Notes: generated by a model not told the origin, from the sequence alone. Positions 1 through 10,542 are shown, counted from the first letter of the stretch. The stretch is DNA of 64,000 nucleotides from Helicobacter burdigaliensis (GCF_003670295.1 NZ_QXJG01000002.1:62001-126000); one strand, 5' to 3'. Numbers and translations are program-made.

Positions 1-108
1 ATATTTGCGTTGTAGAAATATTATTATTTTCCTTTTTAAAAGGAAATAAAATTTTATTTTGCAAGAAGAAAAAAGTTAAAAAGTATTGCTAAAATGGCAT
101 AAAATAAG

Positions 109-114
109 TATAAT
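109..114 (+). promoter_or_regulatory. -10 box for the S10 superoperon
   Basis: A perfect TATAAT lies 57 bases before the rpsJ start codon, with no clear -35 hexamer, which fits the Helicobacter/Campylobacter vegetative sigma factor. It would start the long ribosomal transcript near position 121. No terminator or other strong -10 is seen between it and rpsJ. Confidence 0.6.
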
Positions 115-170
115 TGCAACTTCCAAAAATATTTACATCAATTTTTGATGAGTTCTTTGAAGGAAAAAAA

Positions 171-482
171 ATGGAAAAAATTAGACTTAAGTTGAAAGCC
201 TATGATCATCGTGTTCTTGATAGATCAGTAGTATCTATTGTAGATGCTGTGAAAAGAACCGGTGCAGAGATTCGTGGTCCTATTCCACTCCCAACTAAAA
301 AGAGACGCTACACAGTTTTAAAATCTCCTCACATTAACAAAGATTCAAGAGAGCAATTTGAAATTCGTGTGCATACGCGTATTATTGATATTGTATCAGC
401 TACGCCTGAGACTGTGGATAGCTTGACAAAATTAGATATGGCACCTGAAGTGGATGTAGAAGTCCGCTCAATGGGTAAATAA
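171..482 (+). CDS. rpsJ: 30S ribosomal protein S10
   Basis: Small-subunit head protein that in other bacteria also acts as NusE in transcription antitermination. The 103-residue product starts [14 protein letters not shown] and has the usual S10 length and sequence throughout. An in-frame TTG further upstream (114) would add 19 residues that do not belong to the family. The ATG at 171 sits just behind a GAAGGA ribosome binding site, so I chose it. First gene of the S10 block; rplC follows after 9 bases. Confidence 0.97.
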   Translation: MEKIRLKLKAYDHRVLDRSVVSIVDAVKRTGAEIRGPIPLPTKKRRYTVLKSPHINKDSREQFEIRVHTRIIDIVSATPETVDSLTKLDMAPEVDVEVRSMGK

Positions 483-491
483 GGGGCATAA

Positions 492-1070
492 ATGGAATTT
501 TTAGTAGAAAAGATTGGAATGAGTAGGACAATCGGTAAGCCAAGTATTCCTGTAACTTTGCTAAAAGTGAAAGATGCTAAAGTTTGTGAAATGTTTGAAG
601 GTGGAAAAGCACTTGTTGCTTATCATCAAGGAAAAACATTGAATAAATCTATTGCAGGAGTGCAAAAAAAATATAATCTTGATAAAGAGTTTAATCGTTT
701 TGCAACTTTGGCAGTAAGTAATACAGAAGCAGGTGATTTAGATTTATCTCTTTTAGAGAGTGCAAAAAGAGTTAAAGTATCTTTTAATACAAAAGGTAGA
801 GGCTTTAGCGGTGTTATGAAAAGATGGAATTTCCAAGGTGGTCCAGCAGCTCATGGTAGTAGATTTCACAGAGCTCCGGGTTCTATTGGAAATCGTGAGT
901 GGCCAGGTCGTGTTCAGCCGGGTAAAAAAATGGCAGGACATTATGGAAATGAAAAAGTAACGGTTCAAAATGAAATTGTTTCTTTTGATAAAGAACATAA
1001 TGTTTTGGTATTAAAAGGTTCTGTTCCAGGTTTTAATGGAGCATTTGGAAAAATAAAGGTTGTAAAATGA
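492..1070 (+). CDS. rplC: 50S ribosomal protein L3
   Basis: Large-subunit assembly protein that binds 23S rRNA and extends a loop toward the peptidyl transferase centre. The 192-residue product carries the L3 signature [16 protein letters not shown] and the following loop rich in Gly, His and Arg. It is somewhat shorter than the E. coli protein, mostly in the middle. Its last four bases overlap the start of rplD (ATGA), so the two are translationally coupled. Confidence 0.97.
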   Translation: MEFLVEKIGMSRTIGKPSIPVTLLKVKDAKVCEMFEGGKALVAYHQGKTLNKSIAGVQKKYNLDKEFNRFATLAVSNTEAGDLDLSLLESAKRVKVSFNTKGRGFSGVMKRWNFQGGPAAHGSRFHRAPGSIGNREWPGRVQPGKKMAGHYGNEKVTVQNEIVSFDKEHNVLVLKGSVPGFNGAFGKIKVVK

Positions 1071-1681
1071 GTAAAGCAATTATTTTGGATTCACAATTAA
1101 AAAAGAGCGGTGAAGCTGCGTTGCCAGAAAGTTATCAAAGCATCCATTCACACAATCTTTATTTGTATGTTAAATCTTTTTTGGCTTCATTGCGTGCAAA
1201 TAATGCAATGGCTAAAACTCGCGGTAAAGTGAGCGGTGGTGGTAAAAAGCCTTGGAGTCAAAAAGGTGGCGGTAGAGCAAGAGCAGGAAGTATCACTTCT
1301 CCAGTATTCGTAGGAGGGGGTGTAGCTCATGGTCCTAGCAACAATAGAAACTACAATCTTAAAGTAAATAAAAAGCAAAAAAGACTGGCTTTACAATATG
1401 CTTTACAAGAAAAAGCAAATAATGGTAGTTTGTTTGTTGTTGATAAAATTGATGTAGAAAGTGGTAAGACAAAAGATGCAGCAAATTTATTTAATGCATT
1501 GAACCAAAGAAGCACTTTATTTGTTTGTGAAGCATATAATGAGAAAACTTACCTTGCTTTTAGAAACTTAAAGCAGTGCTATTTGATTGATGGGGCAGAG
1601 TTAAATGCTTATTTAGTAGCCACATTCAGATCGGTAGTGATTGAAAAATCGCTTTTTGAAACTATCACTAAAGAGGGTTAA
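1067..1681 (+). CDS. rplD: 50S ribosomal protein L4
   Basis: L4 lines the peptide exit tunnel. The 204-residue product has the long basic Gly-rich loop ([19 protein letters not shown], about residues 53-71) that reaches into the tunnel. In E. coli L4 also represses its own S10 operon through the mRNA leader; whether that holds here cannot be told, because the rpsJ leader is short. It overlaps rplC by four bases and is followed two bases later by rplW. Confidence 0.97.
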   Translation: MSKAIILDSQLKKSGEAALPESYQSIHSHNLYLYVKSFLASLRANNAMAKTRGKVSGGGKKPWSQKGGGRARAGSITSPVFVGGGVAHGPSNNRNYNLKVNKKQKRLALQYALQEKANNGSLFVVDKIDVESGKTKDAANLFNALNQRSTLFVCEAYNEKTYLAFRNLKQCYLIDGAELNAYLVATFRSVVIEKSLFETITKEG

Positions 1682-1683
1682 AA

Positions 1684-1965
1684 ATGGCAGGTATTACAGA
1701 TATTAAATCCATTATGTATACAGAAAAGTCTCTTAAGCTTCAAGAGCAAGATGTGTTGGTAGTGCAAACTTCACCAAGTTTAAGCAAGACACAATTAAAA
1801 GAAGTATTTAAAGAGTATTTTGGAATCACTCCTTTGTCTATTAATTCTTTAAGACAAGAAGGTAAAGTAAAGAGATTCCGTGGTGTTATTGGTAAAAGAA
1901 ATAACTTTAAAAAATTCTATGTTAAGCTACCTGCGGGTGCGAAAATTGAATCACTAGCGGTATAA
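1684..1965 (+). CDS. rplW: 50S ribosomal protein L23
   Basis: L23 sits at the tunnel exit and is the docking site for trigger factor and SRP in bacteria. The product is 93 residues, the expected size, with the C-terminal RNA-binding part [20 protein letters not shown]. It is placed between rplD and rplB, as in nearly all bacteria. Confidence 0.96.
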   Translation: MAGITDIKSIMYTEKSLKLQEQDVLVVQTSPSLSKTQLKEVFKEYFGITPLSINSLRQEGKVKRFRGVIGKRNNFKKFYVKLPAGAKIESLAV

Positions 1966-1976
1966 GGGGTTAGAAA

Positions 1977-2804
1977 ATGGCAATTAAAACATATAAACCA
2001 TACACTCCTAGTAGAAGATTTATGAGCAATCTAAGCTCAGAGAATATTACTGCTAAGCCAAGTGTAAGAAAATTATTAGTGAAACTTCCCGTTCATGCAG
2101 GAAGAAATAATAACGGAAGAATTACAAGTCGCCACAAAGAAGGTGGGGCTAAAAAGCTTTATCGTATTATTGATTTTAAAAGAAATAAATTCAATATTGA
2201 AGGTAAAGTAAGTGCGATTGAATACGATCCATATAGAAATTGTAGAATCGCATTAATCACTTATAAAGATGGTGATAAAAGATATATTATCCAACCAAGT
2301 GGCTTAAAAGTAGGCGATATTGTGCTTTCAGCAGAGGGTGGATTAGATATCCGTTTGGGTTATGCTATGAAGTTGAAAAATATTCCTATTGGAACTGTTG
2401 TGCATAATATTGAAATGTATCCAGGGCGTGGCGGACAGCTTGCAAGAAGTGCAGGAGCAAGTGCGCAACTTATGGGTAGAGAAGGAAAATATTCTATTCT
2501 TAGAATGCCAAGTGGCGAGATGCGATATATTTTAGGTGAATGTATTGCTACAATTGGAACAGTTGGAAATGAGGATTTTGCAAATATTTCTATCGGTAAA
2601 GCAGGTAGAAATAGATACTTAGGTGTAAGACCTCAAACAAGAGGTTCAGCAATGAACCCAGTAGATCACCCACATGGTGGTGGTGAAGGTAAAACAGGTT
2701 CTAGTGGACATCCAGTTTCACCTTGGGGAATGCCAGCTAAAGGTTATAAGACTAGAAAGAAAAAAGCAAGTGATAAGCTTATTATTTCAAGAAGAAAAAA
2801 ATAA
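1977..2804 (+). CDS. rplB: 50S ribosomal protein L2
   Basis: L2 is needed for subunit joining and peptidyl transferase function. The 275-residue product is full length and ends with the family signature around [17 protein letters not shown], which includes the conserved histidine near the catalytic centre, followed by a basic C-terminus ([17 protein letters not shown]). A ribosome binding site (AAGGGG) precedes the ATG. Confidence 0.98.
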   Translation: MAIKTYKPYTPSRRFMSNLSSENITAKPSVRKLLVKLPVHAGRNNNGRITSRHKEGGAKKLYRIIDFKRNKFNIEGKVSAIEYDPYRNCRIALITYKDGDKRYIIQPSGLKVGDIVLSAEGGLDIRLGYAMKLKNIPIGTVVHNIEMYPGRGGQLARSAGASAQLMGREGKYSILRMPSGEMRYILGECIATIGTVGNEDFANISIGKAGRNRYLGVRPQTRGSAMNPVDHPHGGGEGKTGSSGHPVSPWGMPAKGYKTRKKKASDKLIISRRKK

Positions 2805-2813
2805 GGAAAACAA

Positions 2814-3095
2814 ATGGCTAGATCAATAAAAAAAGGTCCTTTTGTTGATGAACATTTAATGAAAAAAGTAACAAAAGCAAAAGAGACAAAAGACAATAAA
2901 CCGATTAAAACTTGGTCAAGAAGAAGCACGATTATTCCAGAAATGATTGGCTTAACTTTCAATGTTCATAATGGGAGAGCATTTGTTCCTGTGTATGTTA
3001 CAGAAAATCATGTGGGCTATAAGTTGGGTGAATTTGCACCTACTAGAACTTTTAAAGGACACAAAGGTAGTGTCCAAAAGAAAATCGGTAAGTAA
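2814..3095 (+). CDS. rpsS: 30S ribosomal protein S19
   Basis: Head protein of the small subunit that forms a complex with S13 near the A site. The 93-residue product begins [15 protein letters not shown] and ends with the conserved [10 protein letters not shown] stretch. It follows rplB by nine bases and precedes rplV, the standard S10-operon order. Confidence 0.97.
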   Translation: MARSIKKGPFVDEHLMKKVTKAKETKDNKPIKTWSRRSTIIPEMIGLTFNVHNGRAFVPVYVTENHVGYKLGEFAPTRTFKGHKGSVQKKIGK

Positions 3096-3104
3096 GGGGA
3101 GAAG

Positions 3105-3434
3105 ATGAGTAAGGCATTATTAAGATATATTCGTTTATCACCTACTAAAGCTCGTTTGATTGCAAGAGAAGTGCAAGGAATGAATGCAGAGCTTGCGATT
3201 GCTTCTTTAGAGTTTATGCCAAATAAGGCTGCAAAAGTGATTTCTAAAGTAATTGCTTCAGCAGTAGCAAATGGTGGTTATGAGGCTGAAAATGTGATTG
3301 TTTCTTCTTGCAGAGTGGATGCAGGTCCAGTTTTAAGAAGATTTACTCCACGCGCTAGAGGAAGAGCAACTCCAATTAGAAAACCCACTTCACATATTTT
3401 AGTTGAAGTAGCACAAAAAAGTAAGGATAAATAA
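3105..3434 (+). CDS. rplV: 50S ribosomal protein L22
   Basis: L22 contacts all six domains of 23S rRNA, and its hairpin lines the exit tunnel. The 109-residue product has the typical core ([16 protein letters not shown]) and the tunnel hairpin sequence [20 protein letters not shown]. Its stop codon overlaps the rpsC start by one base (TAATG). Confidence 0.97.
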   Translation: MSKALLRYIRLSPTKARLIAREVQGMNAELAIASLEFMPNKAAKVISKVIASAVANGGYEAENVIVSSCRVDAGPVLRRFTPRARGRATPIRKPTSHILVEVAQKSKDK

Positions 3435-4138
3435 TGGGTCAGAAAGTAAATCCTATTGGTTTAAGACTTGGTATTAATAGAAATTGGGAATCAAGATGGT
3501 TTCCTGCATTTGCGAGTGCGCCACAAAATATTGCTGAAGATCATAAAATTAGAAAGTTTCTAAAAAAAGAGCTATATTATGCTGGTGTTAGTGACATTGT
3601 TGTTGAAAGAACTGCTAGAAAAATCCGTGTAACCGTTGTGGCAGCACGCCCAGGGATTATTATCGGTAAAAAAGGTGCAGATGTTGAAAAACTAAAAGAA
3701 TCTTTAAAGAAAATCGTAAATAAAGATGTGTTTATCAACATTAAAGAGGTTAAAAAACCGCAAAGTAATGCACAACTTGCAGCTGAAAGTGTAGCAACAC
3801 AGCTTGAGAGAAGAGTAGCTTTTAGAAGAGCTATGAAAAAAGTAATGCAAGGTGCTATGAAATCAGGTGCTAAAGGTATTAAAGTAAGAGTTTCAGGTCG
3901 TCTAGCAGGTGCAGAGATGGCAAGAACAGAGTGGTATATGGAAGGAAGAATCCCTCTTCATACTTTGAGAGCTAAAATTGATTATGGTTTTGCAGAAGCT
4001 TTAACGACTTATGGAAATATTGGTGTTAAAGTATGGATCTTTAAAGGAGAGGTTCTTCAAAAAGGGATTCAAGCTGAAAAACAACAAGAGAGTGGCGAAG
4101 AGAAAACTCGTCCAGCTAGAAAAAGAAAGGGGCAATAA
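3434..4138 (+). CDS. rpsC: 30S ribosomal protein S3
   Basis: Head protein at the mRNA entry channel with helicase-like activity. The 234-residue product has an N-terminal KH domain with the GxxG loop in [16 protein letters not shown] and the C-terminal S3 domain ([15 protein letters not shown]). It ends in a basic low-complexity tail of about 25 residues ([13 protein letters not shown]). Coupled to rplV by a one-base overlap. Confidence 0.97.
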   Translation: MGQKVNPIGLRLGINRNWESRWFPAFASAPQNIAEDHKIRKFLKKELYYAGVSDIVVERTARKIRVTVVAARPGIIIGKKGADVEKLKESLKKIVNKDVFINIKEVKKPQSNAQLAAESVATQLERRVAFRRAMKKVMQGAMKSGAKGIKVRVSGRLAGAEMARTEWYMEGRIPLHTLRAKIDYGFAEALTTYGNIGVKVWIFKGEVLQKGIQAEKQQESGEEKTRPARKRKGQ

Positions 4139-4140
4139 TC

Positions 4141-4566
4141 ATGTTAATGCCAAAAAGAACGAAATATAGAAAGCAAATGAAAGGTAGAAATCGCGGTAAA
4201 GCATTTCGTGGAACTTCACTAGCTTTTGGTGAGTTTGGAATTAAGGCTTTAGAGCATGGAAGAATTGATTCGCGTCAAATTGAAGCAGCGCGTATTGCGA
4301 TGACTCGTGCTACAAAAAGAACAGGAATGGTTTGGATTAGAGTATTTCCAGATAAGCCACTCACTGCAAAGCCTCTTGAAACTCGTATGGGTAAAGGTAA
4401 AGGTGCAGTAGATAAGTGGGTTATGAATATTAAGCCAGGAAGAATTATTTATGAAATGGGTAGTGTTGATGAAGCTTTGGCAAGACATGCATTATCATTG
4501 GCACAAAGTAAGCTCCCTTTTAAAACAAAAATTGTAACTAGAGAGGGTGAAAATGAAATTTACTGA
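4141..4566 (+). CDS. rplP: 50S ribosomal protein L16
   Basis: L16 helps position A-site tRNA in the large subunit. The 141-residue product begins [19 protein letters not shown], the canonical N-terminus, so the ATG at 4141 is preferred over the one two codons later. It shows the family motifs [11 protein letters not shown] and [11 protein letters not shown]. Its 3' end overlaps the start of rpmC. Confidence 0.97.
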   Translation: MLMPKRTKYRKQMKGRNRGKAFRGTSLAFGEFGIKALEHGRIDSRQIEAARIAMTRATKRTGMVWIRVFPDKPLTAKPLETRMGKGKGAVDKWVMNIKPGRIIYEMGSVDEALARHALSLAQSKLPFKTKIVTREGENEIY

Positions 4567-4747
4567 GATTAATACAAAAAGTCTTGAAGAATTAAAGACA
4601 CTTTTGAAAGAAAAAGAAACTTCATTGTTTGAGTTAAGAATCAAGCTTAGAACAATGCAATTAACAAATTCTAGTGAAATAAGAGCTACTAAAAAAGATA
4701 TTGCGAGAATTAAAACGGCTCTTAATGCACTACAAAGGAGGGCTTAA
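4553..4747 (+). CDS. rpmC: 50S ribosomal protein L29
   Basis: Small tunnel-exit protein of 64 residues, a helical hairpin with the signature [19 protein letters not shown] chose ATG at 4553, because the protein then starts MKFTEIN like other campylobacterial L29 proteins and sits a normal distance behind GAGAGGG. The in-frame GTG at 4547 would add two residues. The gene overlaps rplP by 14 bases, and its stop overlaps rpsQ by one base. Confidence 0.94.
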   Translation: MKFTEINTKSLEELKTLLKEKETSLFELRIKLRTMQLTNSSEIRATKKDIARIKTALNALQRRA

Positions 4748-5013
4748 TGAGTGCAACACAACCGCATAAAAGAGTAGTGCAAGGTAAAGTTGTAACTAAA
4801 ACAGGCGATAAGAGTGTTACAATTTTGGTAGAAAGAAGAGTAACACATCCAAAATATAGAAAAATTGTTAAAAGATTTAAGCGTTATATTGTGCATGATG
4901 AGAATAATAGCGTAAAAGTAGGCGATGTGATTGAAGCGATTGAATGCAAACCTATTTCAAAAAGAAAGTCTTTTACACTCCATAAAGTTGTTTCAGTAGG
5001 GGTTGAGCTATGA
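4747..5013 (+). CDS. rpsQ: 30S ribosomal protein S17
   Basis: Primary 16S rRNA-binding protein of the 30S body. The 88-residue product has the OB-fold sequence [19 protein letters not shown] and the conserved [21 protein letters not shown] region. A strong AGGAGG precedes its ATG inside the end of rpmC. It overlaps rplN by four bases. Confidence 0.97.
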   Translation: MSATQPHKRVVQGKVVTKTGDKSVTILVERRVTHPKYRKIVKRFKRYIVHDENNSVKVGDVIEAIECKPISKRKSFTLHKVVSVGVEL

Positions 5014-5378
5014 TACAAAGTTTTACAAGATTAAATGTAGCTGATAATAGTGGTGCAAAAGAAGTAATGTGTATTAAGGTTCTTGGTGGAAGTAAGAGAA
5101 GATATGCAACAGTAGGTGATGTGATTGTTGCTTCTGTAAAAAAAGCTCTACCAAGTGGTAAAGTTAAAAAAGGACAGGTTGTAAAAGCAGTTGTTGTAAG
5201 AACTAAAAAAGAGCTTCATAGAGAAGATGGTGCTTTAATTAGATTTGATGACAATGCAGCAGTTATTTTAGATAGCAAAAGAGAACCTATTGGAACTCGT
5301 ATTTTTGGACCTGTGGGAAGAGAAATTCGTTATGCTAATTTTATGAAAATCGTATCTTTAGCACCGGAGGTATTGTAA
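5010..5378 (+). CDS. rplN: 50S ribosomal protein L14
   Basis: L14 lies at the subunit interface and binds the silencing factor RsfS in other bacteria. The 122-residue length and the motifs [19 protein letters not shown] and [11 protein letters not shown] are typical. The first gene of the classical spc operon in E. coli, but here it overlaps rpsQ by four bases with no promoter or terminator between, so S10 and spc form one unit. Confidence 0.97.
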   Translation: MIQSFTRLNVADNSGAKEVMCIKVLGGSKRRYATVGDVIVASVKKALPSGKVKKGQVVKAVVVRTKKELHREDGALIRFDDNAAVILDSKREPIGTRIFGPVGREIRYANFMKIVSLAPEVL

Positions 5379-5608
5379 TGGCAAAGTTTAAAATTAAAAA
5401 GGGCGATATGGTAGAGATTATCGCAGGCGATGATAAAGGCAAGAAAGCTAAGATTTTACGCGTAATCCCTAAAAATTCTCAAGTGATTGTAGAGGGTTGC
5501 AAGGTAGCTAAAAAAGCAGTAAAGCCAAGTGAAAAAAATCCAAAAGGTGGCTTTATTGATAAAGAAATGCCTATCCATATTTCAAATGTTAAGAAAGCGG
5601 AGGATTAA
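5378..5608 (+). CDS. rplX: 50S ribosomal protein L24
   Basis: Assembly-initiator protein of the large subunit. The product is 76 residues, shorter than the roughly 104 of E. coli, as is usual in campylobacteria. It has the KOW motif near the start ([20 protein letters not shown]). One-base overlap with rplN and four bases before rplE. Confidence 0.95.
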   Translation: MAKFKIKKGDMVEIIAGDDKGKKAKILRVIPKNSQVIVEGCKVAKKAVKPSEKNPKGGFIDKEMPIHISNVKKAED

Positions 5609-5612
5609 GTAG

Positions 5613-6167
5613 ATGTTTCAATTAAAAGCCGCATATAAAAATGAGATGAGAGCAAAATTAGCAGAAGAGCTAGGAATTAAAAATCCTATGCTTTTACCTA
5701 AGCTAGAAAAGATTGTTATTAGTGTAGGTGCAGGAGAATATGCAAAAGACACTAAGATTATGCAAAATATTGCAGACACTATTTCACTGATTGCAGGTCA
5801 AAAAGCTGTAATTACAATCGCTAAAAAATCTGTTGCAGGATTTAAAATGCGCGAAGGTATGCCTATGGGTGTAAAAGTTACTTTAAGAGGGAATCAAATG
5901 TATAACTTCTTAGAAAAGTTAATCGTGATTGCTCTTCCAAGGGTAAAGGACTTTAGAGGTATTCCTAGAAATGGATTTGATGGTAGAGGGAATTATAACT
6001 TTGGTATCACAGAACAACTTATTTTCCCAGAGGTAGTGTATGATGATATTATGGTAAGTCATGGTATGAATATCACTTTTGTAACATCAGCTACAAATGA
6101 TAAAGATGCTTTTAAATTGCTAGAACTTTTTGGCTTACCTTTTGCAAAAGGAAGAACAAATGGCTAA
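5613..6167 (+). CDS. rplE: 50S ribosomal protein L5
   Basis: L5 binds 5S rRNA and contacts P-site tRNA. The 184-residue product carries the family sequences [27 protein letters not shown] and the conserved [20 protein letters not shown]-like block. Its end overlaps rpsN by eight bases. Confidence 0.97.
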   Translation: MFQLKAAYKNEMRAKLAEELGIKNPMLLPKLEKIVISVGAGEYAKDTKIMQNIADTISLIAGQKAVITIAKKSVAGFKMREGMPMGVKVTLRGNQMYNFLEKLIVIALPRVKDFRGIPRNGFDGRGNYNFGITEQLIFPEVVYDDIMVSHGMNITFVTSATNDKDAFKLLELFGLPFAKGRTNG

Positions 6168-6345
6168 AAAATCTATGATAGCAAAAGCTGCTAGAAAACC
6201 TAAATTTAAAGTAAGAGCATATACAAGATGCTCTATTTGTGGAAGACCACATTCAGTTTATAGAGATTTTGGTATTTGCCGTGTTTGCCTTCGTAAAATG
6301 GGTAATGAAGGGTTAATACCTGGACTTAGAAAAGCAAGTTGGTAA
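6160..6345 (+). CDS. rpsN: 30S ribosomal protein S14, zinc-binding form
   Basis: The 61-residue product is the short zinc-ribbon (C+) type of S14, with Cys24, Cys27, Cys40 and Cys43 in CSIC and CRVC pairs. I start it at ATG 6160 ([13 protein letters not shown]), behind AGGAAG inside the end of rplE. A longer in-frame reading from 6130 would prepend residues foreign to the family. No zinc-free paralogue is seen in this window. Confidence 0.96.
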   Translation: MAKKSMIAKAARKPKFKVRAYTRCSICGRPHSVYRDFGICRVCLRKMGNEGLIPGLRKASW

Positions 6346-6354
6346 GGGGAAAAT

Positions 6355-6750
6355 ATGGTAAATGATATTATTGCAGATTCACTAACAAGAATTAGAAATG
6401 CAAGTATGAGAAGATTGGATACTACAACTTTATATTATGCAAAGATTGTAGTGTCAATTTTAGAAGTTTTCCAAGCTAAAGGCTTTATTGAGGGCTATAA
6501 GGTTGTAGAAAAAGATAAAAAGCAATCTATTAATGTAGTATTAAAATATGATGAAAAAGGACGCTCTGTTATCAATGAAATCACTAGAATTTCAAAACCA
6601 GGTAGAAGAGTGTATAAGGCTAGAAGCGAGTTAAAACATTTTAAAAATGGTTATGGGACAATTGTAGTTAGCACATCTAAAGGTGTGATTGCTAATGATG
6701 AAGCTTATAAGGCAAATGTTGGCGGTGAAGCCCTTTGCAGTATTTGGTAG
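6355..6750 (+). CDS. rpsH: 30S ribosomal protein S8
   Basis: S8 binds the central domain of 16S rRNA and in E. coli represses the spc operon. The 131-residue product starts [20 protein letters not shown] and ends with the signature [22 protein letters not shown]. Ribosome binding site AAGGGG. Confidence 0.97.
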   Translation: MVNDIIADSLTRIRNASMRRLDTTTLYYAKIVVSILEVFQAKGFIEGYKVVEKDKKQSINVVLKYDEKGRSVINEITRISKPGRRVYKARSELKHFKNGYGTIVVSTSKGVIANDEAYKANVGGEALCSIW

Positions 6751-6759
6751 GAGAAATTT

Positions 6760-7296
6760 ATGTCAAGAGTTGGTAAAAAACCTATTAGCATTCCAAGTGC
6801 TATTTCAGTTAGTGTAGAAGGAAGCAAAATAGTTTTTAAGGGTGGTAAGCTTACTAAAGAATTAGAAACTTACGGACGTGTTGGAATTGCTTGTAAAGAA
6901 AATGAGCTTGTTTTCTCTTTGGTGGGAGAAGATGCACAATCAAGAGCTTATTGGGGAACTTATAGAGCTTTAGCAAATAATATTGTAATAGGTTTGAGTG
7001 AAGGTTTTACAAAGCAATTAGAAATTAATGGAGTAGGTTATAAAGCAGCAGTAAAAGGAAAAGTTTTAGAACTTGCTTTAGGGTTCTCACATCCTATTAA
7101 TTATGATATTCCTGAAGGCGTTGAAATTAGCGTAGATAAAAATATTATCGTAATTAAAGGTGCTGATAAACAACAAATCGGACAAATTGCAGCAGAAATT
7201 AGAGAGTTTAGACCACCAGAGCCTTACAAAGGTAAGGGAATTAAATACAGTGATGAGCGTATTATCCGCAAAGCTGGTAAAACTTCTAAAAAATAA
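6760..7296 (+). CDS. rplF: 50S ribosomal protein L6
   Basis: L6 lies near the factor-binding site of the large subunit. The 178-residue product consists of the expected two similar domains and ends with the conserved [20 protein letters not shown] motif and a basic tail. Standard position between rpsH and rplR. Confidence 0.97.
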   Translation: MSRVGKKPISIPSAISVSVEGSKIVFKGGKLTKELETYGRVGIACKENELVFSLVGEDAQSRAYWGTYRALANNIVIGLSEGFTKQLEINGVGYKAAVKGKVLELALGFSHPINYDIPEGVEISVDKNIIVIKGADKQQIGQIAAEIREFRPPEPYKGKGIKYSDERIIRKAGKTSKK

Positions 7297-7305
7297 GGGT
7301 AAGTC

Positions 7306-7662
7306 ATGACAAGTAAGATTATTAGAAGAAAAAGAACTCTAAGAGTTAAAAGAAAATTAAGAATTCGTTCCAAAATCTTTGGACATGCAACAACCCCAAG
7401 ATTGAGCATTTTTAGATCTAATAGATATTTTTATGCACAAGCTATTGATGATACAAAGGGTATTACTTTAGCAAGTGTTGATGGTAAAAAAATGGGCTTA
7501 AAATGCAACAAAGAAGATGTTAAGAAAATCGCTAAAGCTTTAGCTGATAATTTAAAAGCGAAAAACATTAGTGAAGTAATCTTTGATAGAAATGGTTATC
7601 TATACCATGGTGTTGTTGCTAGTTTTGCAGATTCTCTTCGTGAGAATGGAATAACTCTGTAG
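7306..7662 (+). CDS. rplR: 50S ribosomal protein L18
   Basis: 5S rRNA-binding protein of 118 residues. The basic N-terminus ([18 protein letters not shown]) is followed by the typical core with [11 protein letters not shown]-like sequence near the end. Nine bases from rplF and eight from rpsE. Confidence 0.97.
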   Translation: MTSKIIRRKRTLRVKRKLRIRSKIFGHATTPRLSIFRSNRYFYAQAIDDTKGITLASVDGKKMGLKCNKEDVKKIAKALADNLKAKNISEVIFDRNGYLYHGVVASFADSLRENGITL

Positions 7663-7670
7663 GGGATAAT

Positions 7671-8111
7671 ATGGAAATTAATAGAGAAGACTTTAAAGAA
7701 GTTGTGGTAAATGTTGGTCGTGTAACTAAAGTTGTTAAAGGTGGTAGAAGATTTCGCTTTAATGCATTAGTTGTTGTTGGTAATAAAGATGGGCTAGTTG
7801 GTTTTGGTTTAGGAAAAGCTAAAGAAGTTCCAGATGCTATCAAAAAAGCCATTGATGATGCTTTTAAAAATATCGTTAAAGTAAATATTAAAGGCACTAC
7901 AATCGCACATGATGTTCAAGAGAAATATAATTCAAGTATCATCTTGCTAAAACCTGCAAGTGAGGGTACTGGTGTGATTGCGGGTGGATCTGTGCGTCCT
8001 GTATTAGAAATGGCAGGAATTAAGGATATTTTGACAAAATCTCTAGGCTCAAATAACCCTTATAATGTAGTGCGTGCTACTATTGAAGCACTTACTAAAG
8101 TAAAAGCTTAA
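7671..8111 (+). CDS. rpsE: 30S ribosomal protein S5
   Basis: S5 contributes to decoding accuracy and mRNA entry. The 146-residue product has the N-terminal double-stranded-RNA-binding-like domain ([21 protein letters not shown]) and the C-terminal domain ([19 protein letters not shown]). Only nine bases separate it from rplO, so the rpmD gene (L30) found here in many bacteria is absent. Confidence 0.97.
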   Translation: MEINREDFKEVVVNVGRVTKVVKGGRRFRFNALVVVGNKDGLVGFGLGKAKEVPDAIKKAIDDAFKNIVKVNIKGTTIAHDVQEKYNSSIILLKPASEGTGVIAGGSVRPVLEMAGIKDILTKSLGSNNPYNVVRATIEALTKVKA

Positions 8112-8120
8112 GGAGAGTTT

Positions 8121-8522
8121 ATGGCATTAGAAAATCTAGCACCTGCTAAAGGTAGTGTAAAAAAAATCAAAAGAGTAGGACGCGGACAAGGTAGTGGTAT
8201 GGGTAAAACTTCCACAAGAGGTGGAAAGGGACAAACTGCTAGGACAGGTTCTAAGCAAAAAAGAGGTTTTGAGGGTGGTCAGCAACCCTTACAAAGAAGA
8301 TTGCCAAAAGTAGGTTTTACAAGTAGGGTTGTGAAGCCTTATGTAATTAATGTGCAAAAAATTGAAAAAGTAGCTGCTTTATCAGAAATTACTTTTGAAA
8401 GCATTAAAGAAGTGCATAGCTTCCCTTCTTATACTACAAGTATAAAGCTTATTGGAGCGAATGCAAAAGATTTAGCTTCTAAAATTAAAGATGAAAGAAT
8501 TAAAGTAAGTGGACAAAAATAA
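8121..8522 (+). CDS. rplO: 50S ribosomal protein L15
   Basis: Late-assembly protein of the large subunit, 133 residues. The glycine- and basic-rich N-terminal extension [20 protein letters not shown] that threads through rRNA is clearly seen. Its stop codon overlaps the secY start by one base. Confidence 0.97.
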   Translation: MALENLAPAKGSVKKIKRVGRGQGSGMGKTSTRGGKGQTARTGSKQKRGFEGGQQPLQRRLPKVGFTSRVVKPYVINVQKIEKVAALSEITFESIKEVHSFPSYTTSIKLIGANAKDLASKIKDERIKVSGQK

Positions 8523-9781
8523 TGAGTAAAACAATCGTTACTAAGATACTCATTACTTTAGGCTTTCTTTTAGCCTATCGTGTATTGGCTTATGTGCCAG
8601 TACCGGGTGTAGATACTGCAGCTATTAAAGCTTTTTTTGATAGCAATTCTTCTAATGCACTTGGATTGTTTAATATGTTTAGCGGTAACGCTGTGGAACG
8701 ATTAAGCATTATTTCTTTGGGGATTATGCCTTACATTACAGCTTCAATTATTATGGAATTATTGGCAGCCACTTTTCCTAATCTTGCTAAAATGAAAAAA
8801 GAACGCGATGGAATGCAAAAGTATATGCAAATTGTGCGTTATGTTACAGTTGTGATTACTTTGATGCAAGCTGTGGGTGTTTCTATTGGTTTAAAAAGTT
8901 TAGGAAATGGTCCTAATGGCGCTATTATGATTGATATGAATGTATTTATTGCTATTTCTGCATTTTCAATGTTGTGTGGAACCATGATGCTTATGTGGAT
9001 TGGAGAACAAATCACACAAAGAGGTATTGGAAATGGTATTAGTTTAATCATTTTTGCAGGAATTGTATCAGGGATACCTAGTGCAATAGCAGGAACTTTT
9101 GAACTTGTAAATACTAAGCAGTTAAGTTGGTTGGCACTTCTATTTATTTTGGCTATTATCATTATAACAGTAGTTTGTATTATCTTTGTGGAGCTTGGTG
9201 AGCGAAGAATACCTGTTTCTTATTCAAGAAAAGTGGTTATGCAAAATCAAGATAAAAGAATTATGAATTATATCCCTATTAAGCTAAATCTTAGTGGAGT
9301 GATTCCTCCTATTTTTGCTTCTGCTTTATTGATGTTTCCTAGCACACTTCTACAAGCTTCTTCTAATGAAGTGATTATGAAAATAGCAGACTATTTGAAT
9401 CCTAATGGATATATTTATAATGTATTGATGTTTTTGCTGGTTATCTTTTTTGCCTATTTTTATTCTTCTATTGTATTTAATGCAAAGGATATTTCAGAAA
9501 ATCTTAAAAGACAAGGCGGTTTTATCCCTGGAATTAGACCGGGTGAGGGAACTGCAGGATTTTTAAATAATGTTGCAAGTAACTTGACTTTTTGGGGTTC
9601 TTTATATCTAGCACTTATCTCTACACTTCCTTGGGTTTTAGTAAAAGCTTCAGGAGTTCCTTTTTATTTTGGAGGGACAGCAGTGTTGATTGTTGTGCAA
9701 GTTGCTGTGGATACAATGAGAAAAATAGAAGCTCAAATTTATATGAATAAATATAAAACACTTAGTGCAGTAGGTCTATAA
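8522..9781 (+). CDS. secY: Protein translocase subunit SecY
   Basis: Core channel of the Sec translocase in the inner membrane; works with SecE/SecG and SecA. The 419-residue product has about ten hydrophobic segments, the conserved GIMPYITASIIM region after the plug, and the cytosolic loop GERRIPVSYSRKVV that contacts SecA and the ribosome. Full length. Embedded between rplO and map with one-base overlaps on both sides. Confidence 0.97.
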   Translation: MSKTIVTKILITLGFLLAYRVLAYVPVPGVDTAAIKAFFDSNSSNALGLFNMFSGNAVERLSIISLGIMPYITASIIMELLAATFPNLAKMKKERDGMQKYMQIVRYVTVVITLMQAVGVSIGLKSLGNGPNGAIMIDMNVFIAISAFSMLCGTMMLMWIGEQITQRGIGNGISLIIFAGIVSGIPSAIAGTFELVNTKQLSWLALLFILAIIIITVVCIIFVELGERRIPVSYSRKVVMQNQDKRIMNYIPIKLNLSGVIPPIFASALLMFPSTLLQASSNEVIMKIADYLNPNGYIYNVLMFLLVIFFAYFYSSIVFNAKDISENLKRQGGFIPGIRPGEGTAGFLNNVASNLTFWGSLYLALISTLPWVLVKASGVPFYFGGTAVLIVVQVAVDTMRKIEAQIYMNKYKTLSAVGL

Positions 9782-10539
9782 TGGCAATTTCTATTAGAAA
9801 ACCTAATGAAATAGAGCAATTGCGAAAAGCAAGTAGAATTGTAGCTAAAACGCTTAATCATCTAAAAGCACATATTAAGCCTGGTATGACTTTAAAAGAG
9901 ATTGACAAAATGGGGGAGGATTTTATCCTCTCTTGTGGTGCTATACCTTCTTTTAAAGGATTGTATGGGTTTAGTGGTTCTGTTTGCACTTCTGTAAATG
10001 AAGTGATTATCCATGGTATCCCTAATGATTATCAACTAAAAGAGGGTGATATTATAGGGCTTGATATTGGGACAAACTTAAATGGTTGGTATGGAGATGC
10101 TGCAATTACTTGTGGTGTTGGTAATATTTCTAAAGAAGATACAAGGTTAATTGCTTGCTCAAAGGATGCACTTTATTATGCAATTAGTCAGATTAAAGTA
10201 GGAATGCATTTTAAAGAGCTTAGCGCTTTGATTGAGCAATTCATCTTGGATTATGGATATGTGCCCTTGTTTGGATTTTGTGGGCATGGGATTGGTAGAA
10301 AACCCCATGAAGCACCAGAGATTCCAAATTATCTTGAAGGTAAAAAGGCAAAACAGGGTGATAAAATAAAAGAAGGAATGGTTTTTTGTATTGAACCTAT
10401 GATTTGTCAAAAAGAGGGGAATCCTAAAATCTTAGAAGATGAATGGAGTGTGGTTTCAACAGATGGTTTAAAAGGAAGCCATTATGAACACACAGTTGCT
10501 ATTATCAATGGCAAAGCTGAAATTTTATCAAAGGAATAA
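9781..10539 (+). CDS. map: Methionine aminopeptidase, type I
   Basis: Cytosolic dinuclear metalloprotease that removes the N-terminal methionine of new proteins. The 252-residue product has the pita-bread fold ligands Asp95, Asp106, His169, Glu205 and Glu236, with the substrate-binding His78 in IIHGIPND and His176 in GRKPHEAP. It lacks an N-terminal extension, so it is type Ia. Overlaps secY by one base, and infA follows after three bases. Confidence 0.96.
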   Translation: MAISIRKPNEIEQLRKASRIVAKTLNHLKAHIKPGMTLKEIDKMGEDFILSCGAIPSFKGLYGFSGSVCTSVNEVIIHGIPNDYQLKEGDIIGLDIGTNLNGWYGDAAITCGVGNISKEDTRLIACSKDALYYAISQIKVGMHFKELSALIEQFILDYGYVPLFGFCGHGIGRKPHEAPEIPNYLEGKKAKQGDKIKEGMVFCIEPMICQKEGNPKILEDEWSVVSTDGLKGSHYEHTVAIINGKAEILSKE

Positions 10540-10542
10540 CAC

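Noticed and set aside
114-170. N-terminal extension of S10
   Set aside because: The extra 19 residues begin at the -10 box and do not occur in S10 proteins.
7619-7897. Long minus-strand ORFs inside ribosomal genes
   Set aside because: Shadows of the highly biased plus-strand genes; no start signals, no family match.
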